Shown here: one piece after another, positions 1-6,133 of the stretch | How the letters are laid out: each line of letters begins with the position of its first letter | Numbering within the stretch: position 1 is the stretch's first letter | From: Acidocella sp. | Lineage (GTDB): Bacteria; Pseudomonadota; Alphaproteobacteria; Acetobacterales; Acetobacteraceae | Assembly: GCA_029077775.1 (NCBI GenBank) | Contig: JAQNCU010000112.1 | Span: forward strand, 1 to 8,245 | DNA length: 8,245 nucleotides | Reading direction: 5' to 3' | The notes under the pieces: model-generated | What the model saw: the letters and a program-made list of their open reading frames with translations, nothing else | What the model was told of the DNA's origin: nothing | Database searches by the model: none | Program-made: the position numbers and the translations under genes

Positions 1-158
1 CCTTCAAACTGCAAAAATCCGCCCTGCAACGGGAGGGCTATGGCCCGGATGCCCACCCGGACATCATCTGGCTGTACGACCGCAAAGCGGGAAGCTTCAC
101 TCAGTTAGACGATCCCCTGCGGGCGCACATCGCCGCCGGAGACATCGCCGGCCTATAG
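1..158 (+). CDS. Long-chain acyl-CoA synthetase, FATP/FadD6 type (C-terminal fragment)
   Basis: The gene enters from the left edge already open; codons start at base 3 and it ends at TAG 156-158, leaving 51 residues. The fragment begins FKLQKSALQREGYGPD and later contains the stretches DIIWLYD and FTQLDD. This matches the C-terminal signature of the very-long-chain acyl-CoA synthetase / fatty acid transport protein family, in which a 'TFKLQK..L..EGF.P' segment carries the A10-type lysine, followed by 'lfyLD...g.y.pLd' and a short final helix. Family members activate long-chain fatty acids to acyl-CoA with ATP, often coupled to uptake at the inner membrane. The ATP-binding core lies outside the window, so activity cannot be judged. 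Its stop lies only 4 bases from the stop of the convergent reductase gene, and no terminator hairpin is visible between them. It could supply acyl groups to the neighbouring locus or be an unrelated gene. Confidence 0.72.
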   Translation, partial: FKLQKSALQREGYGPDAHPDIIWLYDRKAGSFTQLDDPLRAHIAAGDIAGL

Positions 159-162
159 CCGT

Positions 163-894
163 TCATGCGGTATTCCCCGCATCCACCGTCATCACCGTCC
201 CGGTGATGTTGCGCGCGTCATCGCTGACCAAAAACGCCACTGCCCCCGCCACATCGGAACATTCCGCCATCCGCCTGAGCGCGCTGCGCCGGATGATCTG
301 CTCACGTTGCCCGGCTTCGAGCGCATGGGTCATCTCGGTGTCGATAAAGCCCGGCGCCACGGCATTCACCGTAATCCCCAGCACCCCCACCTCCCGCGCG
401 AGCGACCGCGTAAACCCCTCAAGGGCCGCCTTGCTCGCGCTATAGGCCGAGAGCGCGTTATACCCGTTGGTCGCCACGACAGACGAAATATTCACGATCC
501 GCCCGCCGCCGCCCGCCATCATCGCGCGGATCGCATATTTCGACAGCGCCATCGGGGCCAGCACATTCAGCCGCATCAGCGCCTCGATCTGCGCCTCCGG
601 CATATTCATCAGCACGCCGCCAGTGCCGAGCCCGGCATTGTTCACCAGCCCATAAATCCCGCCAAACGCCCGGCGGATGGATTTCACCAGACCAGGAATA
701 TCGGCGACCACGCTCAAATCGGCGGCGCGGAAATGCAACGCCCCCGGCCCAGCTTGCGCTGTCGCCATCGCCGCCGCCAGCGCCTCAGTCTCATGGCGGG
801 CCACGCTGATCACGCAATAACCCGCCTGCGCCAGACGCACCGCGATGCCAAGGCCGAGCCCCCGGCTCCCGCCTGTCACGATCACGTTAAGCAC
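163..894 (-). CDS. FabG-like short-chain dehydrogenase/reductase (3-oxoacyl-ACP reductase type)
   Basis: Classical SDR of 243 residues. Visible motifs are the Rossmann glycine motif TGGSRGLG (residues 7-14), NNAG (85-88), Asn110, Ser138 and YSASK (Tyr151, Lys155), ending in TVDAGNTA. With the GTG start at 894 the catalytic Asn110/Ser138/Tyr151/Lys155 fall on the same numbers as in E. coli FabG, and the length fits (FabG is 244), so I chose this start. A TTG at 924 is also in frame but sits directly against a GGAGG with no spacing. The GTG overlaps the ligase stop (TAA, 889-887) by 8 bases, implying translational coupling; I see no clear ribosome binding site of its own. An Arg after the second beta strand suggests NADPH use. 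With a carrier protein and a ligase in the same set, the likely role is reducing a carrier-bound 3-oxoacyl or similar ketone in the cytoplasm. The exact substrate is unknown. Confidence 0.9.
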   Translation of the reverse strand: MLNVIVTGGSRGLGLGIAVRLAQAGYCVISVARHETEALAAAMATAQAGPGALHFRAADLSVVADIPGLVKSIRRAFGGIYGLVNNAGLGTGGVLMNMPEAQIEALMRLNVLAPMALSKYAIRAMMAGGGGRIVNISSVVATNGYNALSAYSASKAALEGFTRSLAREVGVLGITVNAVAPGFIDTEMTHALEAGQREQIIRRSALRRMAECSDVAGAVAFLVSDDARNITGTVMTVDAGNTA

Positions 895-2266
895 GCGGGC
901 GCACCAGCTTGCCGGATGCCGCAACCTCCAGCGCCTCCACCTGCCGCAGCATGGCGGGCACCTTATGGGGCGGCAGCATGGCGCGGCAATCAGCCATGAT
1001 CTGCGCGCTGATTGTTTGAAAATCGGGCATCGCCTCGCTCAGCGTTTGCACCACAATATCGGCGACCACGATCGCCCCGGTGATCGGGCTAGGCCGCGCC
1101 AACACCCGCGACATCTGCACCATTGGATGCCGGTTGAGAACCGCCTCGACCTCCTCGGGGTGCACTTTTTGTCCGCCGACATTGATCTGCCCTTCCCGGC
1201 GGCCGATGAAATAATACCGACCGTCTCGCAGCGCCACTATATCACCAGTATCGACGAACCCATCCGCATCACGCAAGGCCGCATGCGCCGGATTGAGATA
1301 ACCTTGGGCGAGCCTGTTGGAGCGAATTTGTAAGCACCCATCAACCACCCGAATCTCCGCCGCACCGCCCTGGGCGCCCACCAAAACCGCCGGAAACCCG
1401 GCCAGCCCGTCACGCACATCGAATGCCACCCCGGCCTCGGTCGAAGCAAAAGCATGGGCGATCTGCGCGGCGGGATAGCATTGCCGCAGGGCGTTCAAAA
1501 TACCCTGGTCCGCCACCTCGCCTGACAGCCGCACATAATCGGGGTGCATCGCATTCGCCGCACCGCTCATCAAGGCCCGACGCCAATGCGACGGCGTGCC
1601 CGAAATATGCGTTACACCCAGGGCCCCGGCGCGGGCCAGGAATGCAGCCAGCGTCTCGCGCGTGTCCGACAGCACCATCGAGCCACCGCCCAGCAGCGCA
1701 CGCATGAGGATCTGCAACCCGCCATATCGCCGCACATCATAAAACGTGCTCCACACGGCATCCGGCGACACTTTCAACCCATCCTGCAATGGTCCCGTGA
1801 GGCTCGCCAATGAATGGACAACCATTTTCGGCCGCCCCGTGGTGCCCGATGTGAACAACAACCATTCCGACTCGGTATCGCGCACAGGCCGCACGCCTGT
1901 ATGACGGACCGCCATGCCGCATGGCGCCACCTTGGCGGACCCAGCCAAACCCGCCACGGCATCCAGATCATCGGTCAACAGCACGTCCACGTCAGCCTCG
2001 GCGATTACCCCGGGCAACGATTCCGGCGGCAGATCAGCCGGGCACAGCACGAGCCTGCGCGCCACCCCGTCAAGTTCGGCCAACGCCAGTACAGCAGGGC
2101 GCTGCCCGGCTGACCTGATCAACACCGATTTACCGCGAAACAACGCTATATCATCGGCGAGGCTCGTTCCGCCCTTTAGCGAGGCGAGATGAATTTCCCC
2201 CGTCGCATCGCCGACGAACCGATGCCCCGGCAATCCGGCCGCTTCAATAAAATCCCATAGTGCCAC
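887..2266 (-). CDS. AMP-forming acyl/aryl/aminoacyl ligase (ANL superfamily)
   Basis: A 459-residue adenylate-forming enzyme with the core motifs in order: P-loop FTSGTTGRPK (138-147), A5-like ASTEAG (274-279), TGD (340-342), the hinge region GRREGQINVGGQKVHPEEVE (355-374), and the C-terminal catalytic lysine in SGK (Lys453), six residues from the end. The enzyme forms an acyl-adenylate and passes the acyl group to a thiol. Because a free-standing carrier protein is encoded just upstream, its phosphopantetheine arm is a likelier acceptor than CoA; this is inference. It is shorter than usual (about 500-550), mainly in the N-terminal part. The start is GTG 2266 with only a weak upstream purine stretch. 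The gene follows the carrier protein gene after two tandem palindromic repeats and overlaps the reductase gene by 8 bases. I cannot predict the acid substrate from the sequence. Confidence 0.92.
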   Translation of the reverse strand: MALWDFIEAAGLPGHRFVGDATGEIHLASLKGGTSLADDIALFRGKSVLIRSAGQRPAVLALAELDGVARRLVLCPADLPPESLPGVIAEADVDVLLTDDLDAVAGLAGSAKVAPCGMAVRHTGVRPVRDTESEWLLFTSGTTGRPKMVVHSLASLTGPLQDGLKVSPDAVWSTFYDVRRYGGLQILMRALLGGGSMVLSDTRETLAAFLARAGALGVTHISGTPSHWRRALMSGAANAMHPDYVRLSGEVADQGILNALRQCYPAAQIAHAFASTEAGVAFDVRDGLAGFPAVLVGAQGGAAEIRVVDGCLQIRSNRLAQGYLNPAHAALRDADGFVDTGDIVALRDGRYYFIGRREGQINVGGQKVHPEEVEAVLNRHPMVQMSRVLARPSPITGAIVVADIVVQTLSEAMPDFQTISAQIMADCRAMLPPHKVPAMLRQVEALEVAASGKLVRPRA

Positions 2267-2341
2267 TGGCTAATGTCCCGACCTAAAATTCGGCTGCATA
2301 AATATATATCTCATCACGGAACACCAGCCTTGTGATCTTCA

Positions 2342-2402
2342 GTGGCCTGCTTATCCCTTTCGCCCGCCGCATAAAGCGGCGGCCTTCAGGGGCAGGACAC
2401 TA
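2342..2402. repeat. 61-bp palindromic repeat, copy 1
   Basis: This 61-bp block is identical, base for base, to 2409-2469. Bases 2342-2400 form an imperfect palindrome. The outer arms are GTG-g-CCTGC and GCAGG-a-CAC, there is an intermediate CCCT/AGGG pairing, and the inner stem is CCGCCGC-ATAAA-GCGGCGG (2364-2382). The last two bases are TA. In the leftward transcript it would form a long bulged hairpin, but no run of U follows, so it is not a standard intrinsic terminator. It resembles REP/ERIC-type intergenic repeats in design, though I do not recognise the family. Confidence 0.85.
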
Positions 2403-2408
2403 TTCACT

Positions 2409-2469
2409 GTGGCCTGCTTATCCCTTTCGCCCGCCGCATAAAGCGGCGGCCTTCAGGGGCAGGACACTA
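2409..2469. repeat. 61-bp palindromic repeat, copy 2
   Basis: Exact second copy of the preceding unit, starting 67 bases after it with 6 bp between the copies (2403-2408). Its palindrome covers 2409-2467 with the inner stem at 2431-2449. The right end abuts the carrier protein gene: the gene's TAG stop (2469-2467) is made of the terminal TA of the repeat plus the last palindrome base. This unit therefore sits exactly at the end of that gene and may have set its stop codon. The flanks of the two copies (before 2342 and before 2409) do not match, so the duplication covers only the unit itself. Confidence 0.85.
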
Positions 2470-2742
2470 GACCATCGCGGCCTCATAAAGCCTGATGAAA
2501 TCACCCAGCGTAACGGGAAAGGCAATCTCCTGCTCGCCGGAGAAAGGGTCGATGTCGAGTTGGTCGTCCAAATTGGCGACCAGCACGGCAACACATAATG
2601 AATCGAGACCGGATTCCAAAAGCGGCAACTCATCGTCCAGCGGCTCCAGAGTTTTGTTCTGCTGCCTGGCTACCTGCACGATCTGTTCAATAATCACATC
2701 ACGAATTGAAATGACACGATATCCTTCATTCAAATCACGCAC
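2467..2742 (-). CDS. Acyl/peptidyl carrier protein (phosphopantetheine-binding)
   Basis: A 91-residue acidic helical protein with the phosphopantetheine attachment motif ESGLDSLC; Ser48 is the modified residue. It is followed by the helix-II/loop stretch VLVANLDDQLDIDPFS, typical of stand-alone carrier proteins. It would hold an acyl or aminoacyl group as a thioester on its prosthetic arm in the cytoplasm, with the downstream ligase as the probable loading enzyme and the reductase, and perhaps the HDO-like protein, acting on the bound group. The start is uncertain. GTG 2742 has an AAGG only 1 base upstream, too close, while an in-frame TTG at 2733 is 10 bases from the same AAGG. Base composition over 2471-2740 is about 51% G+C, clearly lower than the adjacent genes. 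It is flanked by hairpins on both sides. This is not the housekeeping AcpP, judging by the DSLC motif and the lack of fatty-acid synthesis neighbours. Confidence 0.92.
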   Translation of the reverse strand: MRDLNEGYRVISIRDVIIEQIVQVARQQNKTLEPLDDELPLLESGLDSLCVAVLVANLDDQLDIDPFSGEQEIAFPVTLGDFIRLYEAAMV

Positions 2743-2786
2743 GCCTTAAAATTCATCGCCGATATTTATGCACAACAAAATGTCCC

Positions 2787-2812
2787 GCAGCGTGCAAATT
2801 CCCGCACGCAGC
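2787..2812 (-). other. Intercistronic hairpin between the HDO-like and carrier protein genes
   Basis: An inverted repeat of GCGTGC and GCACGC (2790-2795 and 2804-2809) around an 8-base loop; the stem extends by GC/GC after one A-A mismatch. It lies in the 81-bp gap after the HDO-like stop codon. In the leftward transcript the stem is followed by GGGACAUUUUG, so the U-stretch is too far away and too short for a convincing intrinsic terminator. It may be an attenuator or an RNA-processing or stability element that lets carrier protein levels differ from those of the gene before it. Confidence 0.5.
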
Positions 2813-2823
2813 ACGAAATATTT

Positions 2824-3480
2824 TTACCCTTTGCGGATCAAAAGCCCCGGCGCGGAGGATACCAGAACATCCTTGAACGCCGTCCATAATGGCAACACCC
2901 GGTCATCCGGGCGCATATGCCGCGCCAGCGCGCCATGCCCAGCATCGGCATCGCTATCGAAGCGGATATGCTCGGTCAGGAAAAACCGGAATGCCGCGAG
3001 CAGTGGATGATCATAATCAGGCGCCTTCAACATCCCCTTGAACACCCGCTCCAACCCGCCATCCTCATAGCTGGCGATGCTCAGCGCGCGCGCCATGTCA
3101 TCGGCATTGCGCGTCTTGGTCAAATAAATGTCGCCCAATGCCTCCAACTGCGCACGGCTGGCCGTATCGATCGGCGTCAATGTCAGCACGCGGCGCATGA
3201 ACTCGTCATGGTTCATCCGCTCGTCAGGGGCAGCGACACCGGGATACGGCGAGAGGTTGGCTGTGTCACACTCCTCAGCATCCAGCTTGCGCAGATTGGC
3301 GTCATCAGGGCGGAAAGCCACCGCGAGTTTCAGGCTCTCGCGAAACTGGATCGAAAAATAATAATACGCCCAGGCGGCTGAGACCATCTCATCCTCGCTC
3401 AGTCCCTCCCAGTTCAGATGATAAATTTCATCGACGACCTGCTCAAAATCATAGGCTTGCAGCGATAATGACGTTGACAT
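2824..3480 (-). CDS. Helical protein, possibly haem-oxygenase-like (HDO) metalloenzyme
   Basis: A 218-residue soluble protein, mostly amphipathic helix, with no signal peptide or membrane segment. ATG 3480 has a GAGG about 10 bases upstream. I do not recognise a named family. Metal-ligand-like residues cluster as in haem-oxygenase-like di-iron oxidases: Glu48 in a Tyr/Phe-rich helix (AYYYFSIQFRESLKLA), Glu69/Glu70 in AEECD, SYEDGGLE (137-144), and late in the chain EHIRFDSDADAGHG (170-183) with His171, Asp175, Asp179, His182 and then His188. HDO proteins usually show a compact HxxxDxxH in this last helix. Here the final His is displaced by a few residues, so an active metal site is not certain. 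Relatives of this fold (UndA, BesC, SznF) perform O2-dependent C-C cleavage or N-oxidation. As first gene of the leftward set next to a carrier protein, it is a candidate tailoring oxidase. The gene itself is secure; the function is tentative. Confidence 0.6.
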   Translation of the reverse strand: MSTSLSLQAYDFEQVVDEIYHLNWEGLSEDEMVSAAWAYYYFSIQFRESLKLAVAFRPDDANLRKLDAEECDTANLSPYPGVAAPDERMNHDEFMRRVLTLTPIDTASRAQLEALGDIYLTKTRNADDMARALSIASYEDGGLERVFKGMLKAPDYDHPLLAAFRFFLTEHIRFDSDADAGHGALARHMRPDDRVLPLWTAFKDVLVSSAPGLLIRKG

Positions 3481-3652
3481 TGTTTGATTGACCTCGTGCC
3501 TTAAAGATGAATTGAAAAACTCACGGCAAAACCGCCGCTATCCGCCAAAATTTTCACTAAAACTCTAATAATATATACAAACTCGATATAACCACTTAAA
3601 ATTAATCATCGATAATTTGAAATTAACGACAAATTTTAGAATTTTCCAATCC

Positions 3653-3666
3653 ATATTAATTAATAT
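3653..3666. promoter_or_regulatory. Perfect 14-bp AT palindrome
   Basis: ATATTAATTAATAT reads the same on both strands. In such an AT-rich region a palindrome of this length can arise by chance more easily than elsewhere, so it is only a weak candidate site for a homeodomain- or nucleoid-type binding protein. Confidence 0.25.
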
Positions 3667-3692
3667 TTTTTAACTTATACGGCCCTATTTTC

Positions 3693-3704
3693 CTGTGTAT
3701 ACAG
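3693..3704. promoter_or_regulatory. Candidate operator CTGTGTATACAG
   Basis: A near-perfect dyad (5 of 6 half-site positions) standing out as one of the few mixed-composition patches in the AT-rich region, roughly midway between the two start codons. CTGT and ACAG half-sites with 4 bases between them differ from a LexA box (8 between). It could be a regulator dimer site serving both operons; no regulator gene is present in the window to pair with it. Confidence 0.3.
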
Positions 3705-3714
3705 AACTATATGT

Positions 3715-3743
3715 AAAATTAATTCGTGTACAATGTTAATTTT
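3715..3743. promoter_or_regulatory. Inverted repeat AAAATTAA / TTAATTTT
   Basis: Two perfect 8-bp arms (3715-3722 and 3736-3743) separated by 13 bases, with a TGTACA palindrome (3727-3732) almost exactly at the centre. The spacing places the arm centres about two helical turns apart, compatible with a dimeric regulator. It lies 11 bases from the CTGTGTATACAG dyad. A chance origin is possible given the AT content. Confidence 0.3.
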
Positions 3744-3752
3744 CTCATTATT

Positions 3753-3782
3753 TTGCTAGTTTTATTTTTTATATTTTATATA
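3753..3782 (+). promoter_or_regulatory. Possible sigma-70-type promoter for the metY operon
   Basis: TTGCTA (3753-3758) is followed after 18 bases by TATATA (3777-3782), the best -35/-10 pair I see facing metY. It would give a leader of about 70-75 bases. The AT-rich setting offers many TATA-like hexamers, so this assignment is weak. Confidence 0.25.
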
Positions 3783-3861
3783 CGGTTAATGATCGCAGCG
3801 CAGCAAACGCTTTATTTTCTATCATTACGTTAATTATTTTATTTTTGAGAGACATTGCCTG

Positions 3862-5172
3862 ATGCGGACCGAGACCCTAGCCCTGCATGCCGGATACCAA
3901 TGCGACCCCACCACCAAGGCCGTCGCCGTGCCCATCTACCAGACAGTCGCCTATGAATTCGACAGCGCAGACCACGCCGCCGCCTTGTTCAATCTGGAAC
4001 AGGAGGGCTTCCGTTACAGCCGCATCAGCAACCCCACAACCAGCGTGCTCGAAACGCGAATCGCGGCCCTTGAAGGCGGCATCGGCGCGCTCTGTGTCGG
4101 CTCCGGCCAGGCCGCCTTGCACAATGCCATCCTCAGCCTCGCCGATATCGGGCGCAACATCGTCTCGGTCCCGCAGCTTTACGGCACCACGCACACATTA
4201 TTCAGCCATGTCCTGCCGCGCATGGGCCTTACCGTCCGCTTCGCCGCATCGGACCATGCTGATGACATCGGCGCCCTGATCGATGACCAAACCGTCGCCG
4301 TGTTTTGCGAATCCGTCGGCAACCCTGCTGGCAACATCTGCGATATCGAGGCGTTGGCAAAAACCGCGCACGCACACGGCGTGCCACTGATGGTCGACAA
4401 CACCGTGGCCTCCCCGGTGCTGCTCAGGCCCATCGAATATGGCGCGGATATCATCATCCACTCGCTCACCAAATTTTTGGGCGGCCACGGCACCACTTTG
4501 GGTGGCGCGGTGGTTGATAGCGGTAATTTTCCCTGGGCCGCGCACGCCAAACGCTTTCCCGTTTTCAACCAGCCAGACCCTTCCTATCACGGCCTCGTCT
4601 TCGCCACGCATTTCGGGCGTTCTGCGTATATCGAGCGTGTCCGTAACTTCTCCCTGCGCACCACCGGCGCGGCGCTGGCCCCGCTCAGCGCGTTTTTACT
4701 GCTTCAGGGCGTTGAGACCGTGGCGCTACGTGTTGAGCGCCATGTCCAGAATGCGCGACGCGTAGCTGAGGCCCTGCGTGACGACCCCCGTGTCGCCTGG
4801 GTCAATTACGCGGGCTTTCCTGAAAGCCCGCATTATCCGCTCACACAAAAATACTTCGCGGGGGAGCCCTGCTCGCTGCTCACCTTCGGGATCACAGGCG
4901 GCCTGCCTGCGGGCATTGCGTTTTATGATGCACTCCGGCTCGTCAAACGGCTGGTCAATCTCGGCGATGCCAAAACCCTCGCCTGCCACCCAGCGTCCAC
5001 CACCCACCGGCAGATGACCGCCGATGAACAACGCAAAGCCGGCATCACCCCGGATATGATCCGTCTCAGCGTCGGGATCGAGCATATCGAGGACATTCTG
5101 GCCGATCTGCGTCAGGCCCTGAACATTGCCTGCCCGGCCGGCAACGCAAAGGTCCACGCCCTTGCCGGTTAA
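3862..5172 (+). CDS. metY: O-acetylhomoserine sulfhydrylase (homocysteine synthase), MetY
   Basis: A 436-residue PLP enzyme of the Cys/Met metabolism family, at the usual MetY length. It starts TLALHAGY and shows YSRISNPT (52-59) and GSGQAA (80-85). The cofactor Asp179 is in MVDNT, the Schiff-base Lys204 is in HSLTKFLGGHGTT, the MetY-type DPSYHG is at 239-244, LACHPASTTHRQ at 373-384 and the substrate-binding arginine near RLSVGIEH (401-408). It replaces the acyl group of O-acylhomoserine with sulfide to give homocysteine; some relatives accept other nucleophiles. All expected catalytic residues are present, so it should be active in the cytoplasm. ATG 3862 follows GAGAGA at suitable spacing. 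It is the first gene of the rightward operon and overlaps the start of the MetA-like gene, whose product would make its substrate. Its position opposite a carrier-protein operon is unusual for plain methionine synthesis. Confidence 0.94.
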   Translation: MRTETLALHAGYQCDPTTKAVAVPIYQTVAYEFDSADHAAALFNLEQEGFRYSRISNPTTSVLETRIAALEGGIGALCVGSGQAALHNAILSLADIGRNIVSVPQLYGTTHTLFSHVLPRMGLTVRFAASDHADDIGALIDDQTVAVFCESVGNPAGNICDIEALAKTAHAHGVPLMVDNTVASPVLLRPIEYGADIIIHSLTKFLGGHGTTLGGAVVDSGNFPWAAHAKRFPVFNQPDPSYHGLVFATHFGRSAYIERVRNFSLRTTGAALAPLSAFLLLQGVETVALRVERHVQNARRVAEALRDDPRVAWVNYAGFPESPHYPLTQKYFAGEPCSLLTFGITGGLPAGIAFYDALRLVKRLVNLGDAKTLACHPASTTHRQMTADEQRKAGITPDMIRLSVGIEHIEDILADLRQALNIACPAGNAKVHALAG

Positions 5173-6133
5173 CCCCACACCCCACATCGCGCCAGACCTC
5201 ACCATCGGCCTGGTCAATATTATGGCGCCTTCGGCCATGCGGGCCACGCTGGCACAGTTCAGCGCCGTCCTCGGCTTGGGCTTACCGGGCCGCAACATCA
5301 CACTGAAGCTGTTCACCTTCCGCCCGGTGCACCGCCATAAACCAGACCACAGCCTCGCACTCGCTGATTACGCCGATCTCGACGATCTCTGGTCCACCCC
5401 GCTCGATGCGCTCATCGTCACGGGCACGGAACCGCAATCAACCTCGATGTCTACCGAGCCCTTCTGGCCCGCCATAACCCAGCTGGTGGATTGGGCCGGC
5501 GAGAACACCATCTCAACCGTATGGTCTTGCTTCTCGGCCCACGCGGCGGCCTATCGGCTGGATGGCGTACCCCGCGTGCCGTTCGGCAAAAAACGCTCCG
5601 GCTTGTTTGCATGCCACAAGGTCTCAGACCACAGCGTCCTTGCCCACGCACCCGCGCAATGGGTGGTCCCACATTCGCGCCACAATACGCTCGCCGAGGA
5701 TGATCTGGTCCAGGCGGGCTACCAAATCCTCGCGCGCGGCCCGCGCATCGGCGCCGACAGCTTCACCAAACGTCACCACAACAGTGACTTCATATTCTTT
5801 CAGGGCCACCCGGAATACGGGCCTGATACATTGCTGGGTGAATACCGGCGCGATATCAAACGCTACCTTATGGGCCAGCAACCGCATTACCCGGCATTGC
5901 CTGAGGCGTATTTTCCCGCAGACACCATCGCCGCATACAACACCCTTAAAACCCTCAGCGCCCGCAAAACGATGACCACGGCGCTCGACGCCCTCAACCA
6001 GATCCCGGCCACGCCGCCTGCTGCCTCGTGGCACCAGCCCGCCTGTGACATCTACACAGGCTGGCTGGGCTACCTGCACGCGCAGAAATCATTTGGTTGC
6101 CGGATCCATAATGAAATCATGGCCGCCGAATAA
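5162..6133 (+). CDS. metA: MetA-family homoserine O-acyltransferase
   Basis: About 323 residues from TTG 5162. This start overlaps the metY stop by 11 bases and has AAAGG upstream. A TTG at 5126 is also in frame, and ATG 5222 would cut off the first beta strand (LTIGLVNIM), so an upstream non-ATG start is needed. The glutamine-amidotransferase-like fold has the catalytic Cys123 (VWSCFSAHAA), Lys144, and His216/Glu218 in FFQGHPEYG. Cys-to-Lys (21) and Cys-to-His (93) spacings equal those of E. coli MetA Cys142/Lys163/His235. The family moves an acyl group from acyl-CoA to the homoserine hydroxyl. At the position that decides donor choice (Gly111 succinyl, Glu111 acetyl, 31 residues before Cys) this protein has Gln92, so the donor is unclear. 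Pairing with MetY makes an activated homoserine ester the expected product. It ends in TAATG shared with the decarboxylase. Confidence 0.86.
   Translation: MPVNPTPHIAPDLTIGLVNIMAPSAMRATLAQFSAVLGLGLPGRNITLKLFTFRPVHRHKPDHSLALADYADLDDLWSTPLDALIVTGTEPQSTSMSTEPFWPAITQLVDWAGENTISTVWSCFSAHAAAYRLDGVPRVPFGKKRSGLFACHKVSDHSVLAHAPAQWVVPHSRHNTLAEDDLVQAGYQILARGPRIGADSFTKRHHNSDFIFFQGHPEYGPDTLLGEYRRDIKRYLMGQQPHYPALPEAYFPADTIAAYNTLKTLSARKTMTTALDALNQIPATPPAASWHQPACDIYTGWLGYLHAQKSFGCRIHNEIMAAE

Larger units (their letters stand above)
3481..3861. promoter_or_regulatory. AT-rich divergent promoter region
   Basis: This is the only stretch over 300 bp without a gene. It separates the start codons of the leftward HDO-like gene and the rightward metY, so both promoters should lie here. 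Bases 3541-3840 hold 73 G/C in 300 (about 24%), against 60% or more in the flanking genes. It contains a perfect 14-bp AT palindrome (3653-3666), a 12-bp near palindrome (3693-3704) and an 8-bp inverted repeat (3715-3743). The metY side ends with GAGAG 10 bases before its ATG. I see no open reading frame with coding character, no riboswitch I recognise (including SAM-II) and no terminator. Confidence 0.75.

Noticed and set aside
895..924. TTG 924 as start of the reductase
   Set aside because: The GGAGG touches the TTG with no spacing, and the GTG at 894 gives the standard FabG length and catalytic residue numbering.
307..999. A 230-codon plus-strand open frame across the reductase and ligase genes
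   Set aside because: It is rich in His, Arg and Pro without domain character and lies opposite two well-supported enzymes, so it is a composition artefact.
2342..2469. CRISPR array
   Set aside because: Only two repeats of 61 bp with a 6-bp gap, which is not spacer-like, and no cas genes.
2342..2469. Rho-independent terminators after the carrier protein gene
   Set aside because: The stems are strong, but no U-run follows on the leftward transcript, and the ligase and reductase genes downstream have no other obvious promoter.
2332..2598. A plus-strand open frame through the palindromic repeats
   Set aside because: Its protein repeats only because the DNA does, and its second half is antisense to the carrier protein gene.
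3693..3704. LexA (SOS) box
   Set aside because: The CTGT and ACAG half-sites are separated by 4 bases rather than 8.
3784..3861. SAM-II or other methionine-type riboswitch before metY
   Set aside because: The leader is mostly A/T and lacks the conserved GCUAAA-type core and pseudoknot partner; I see no matching stem set.
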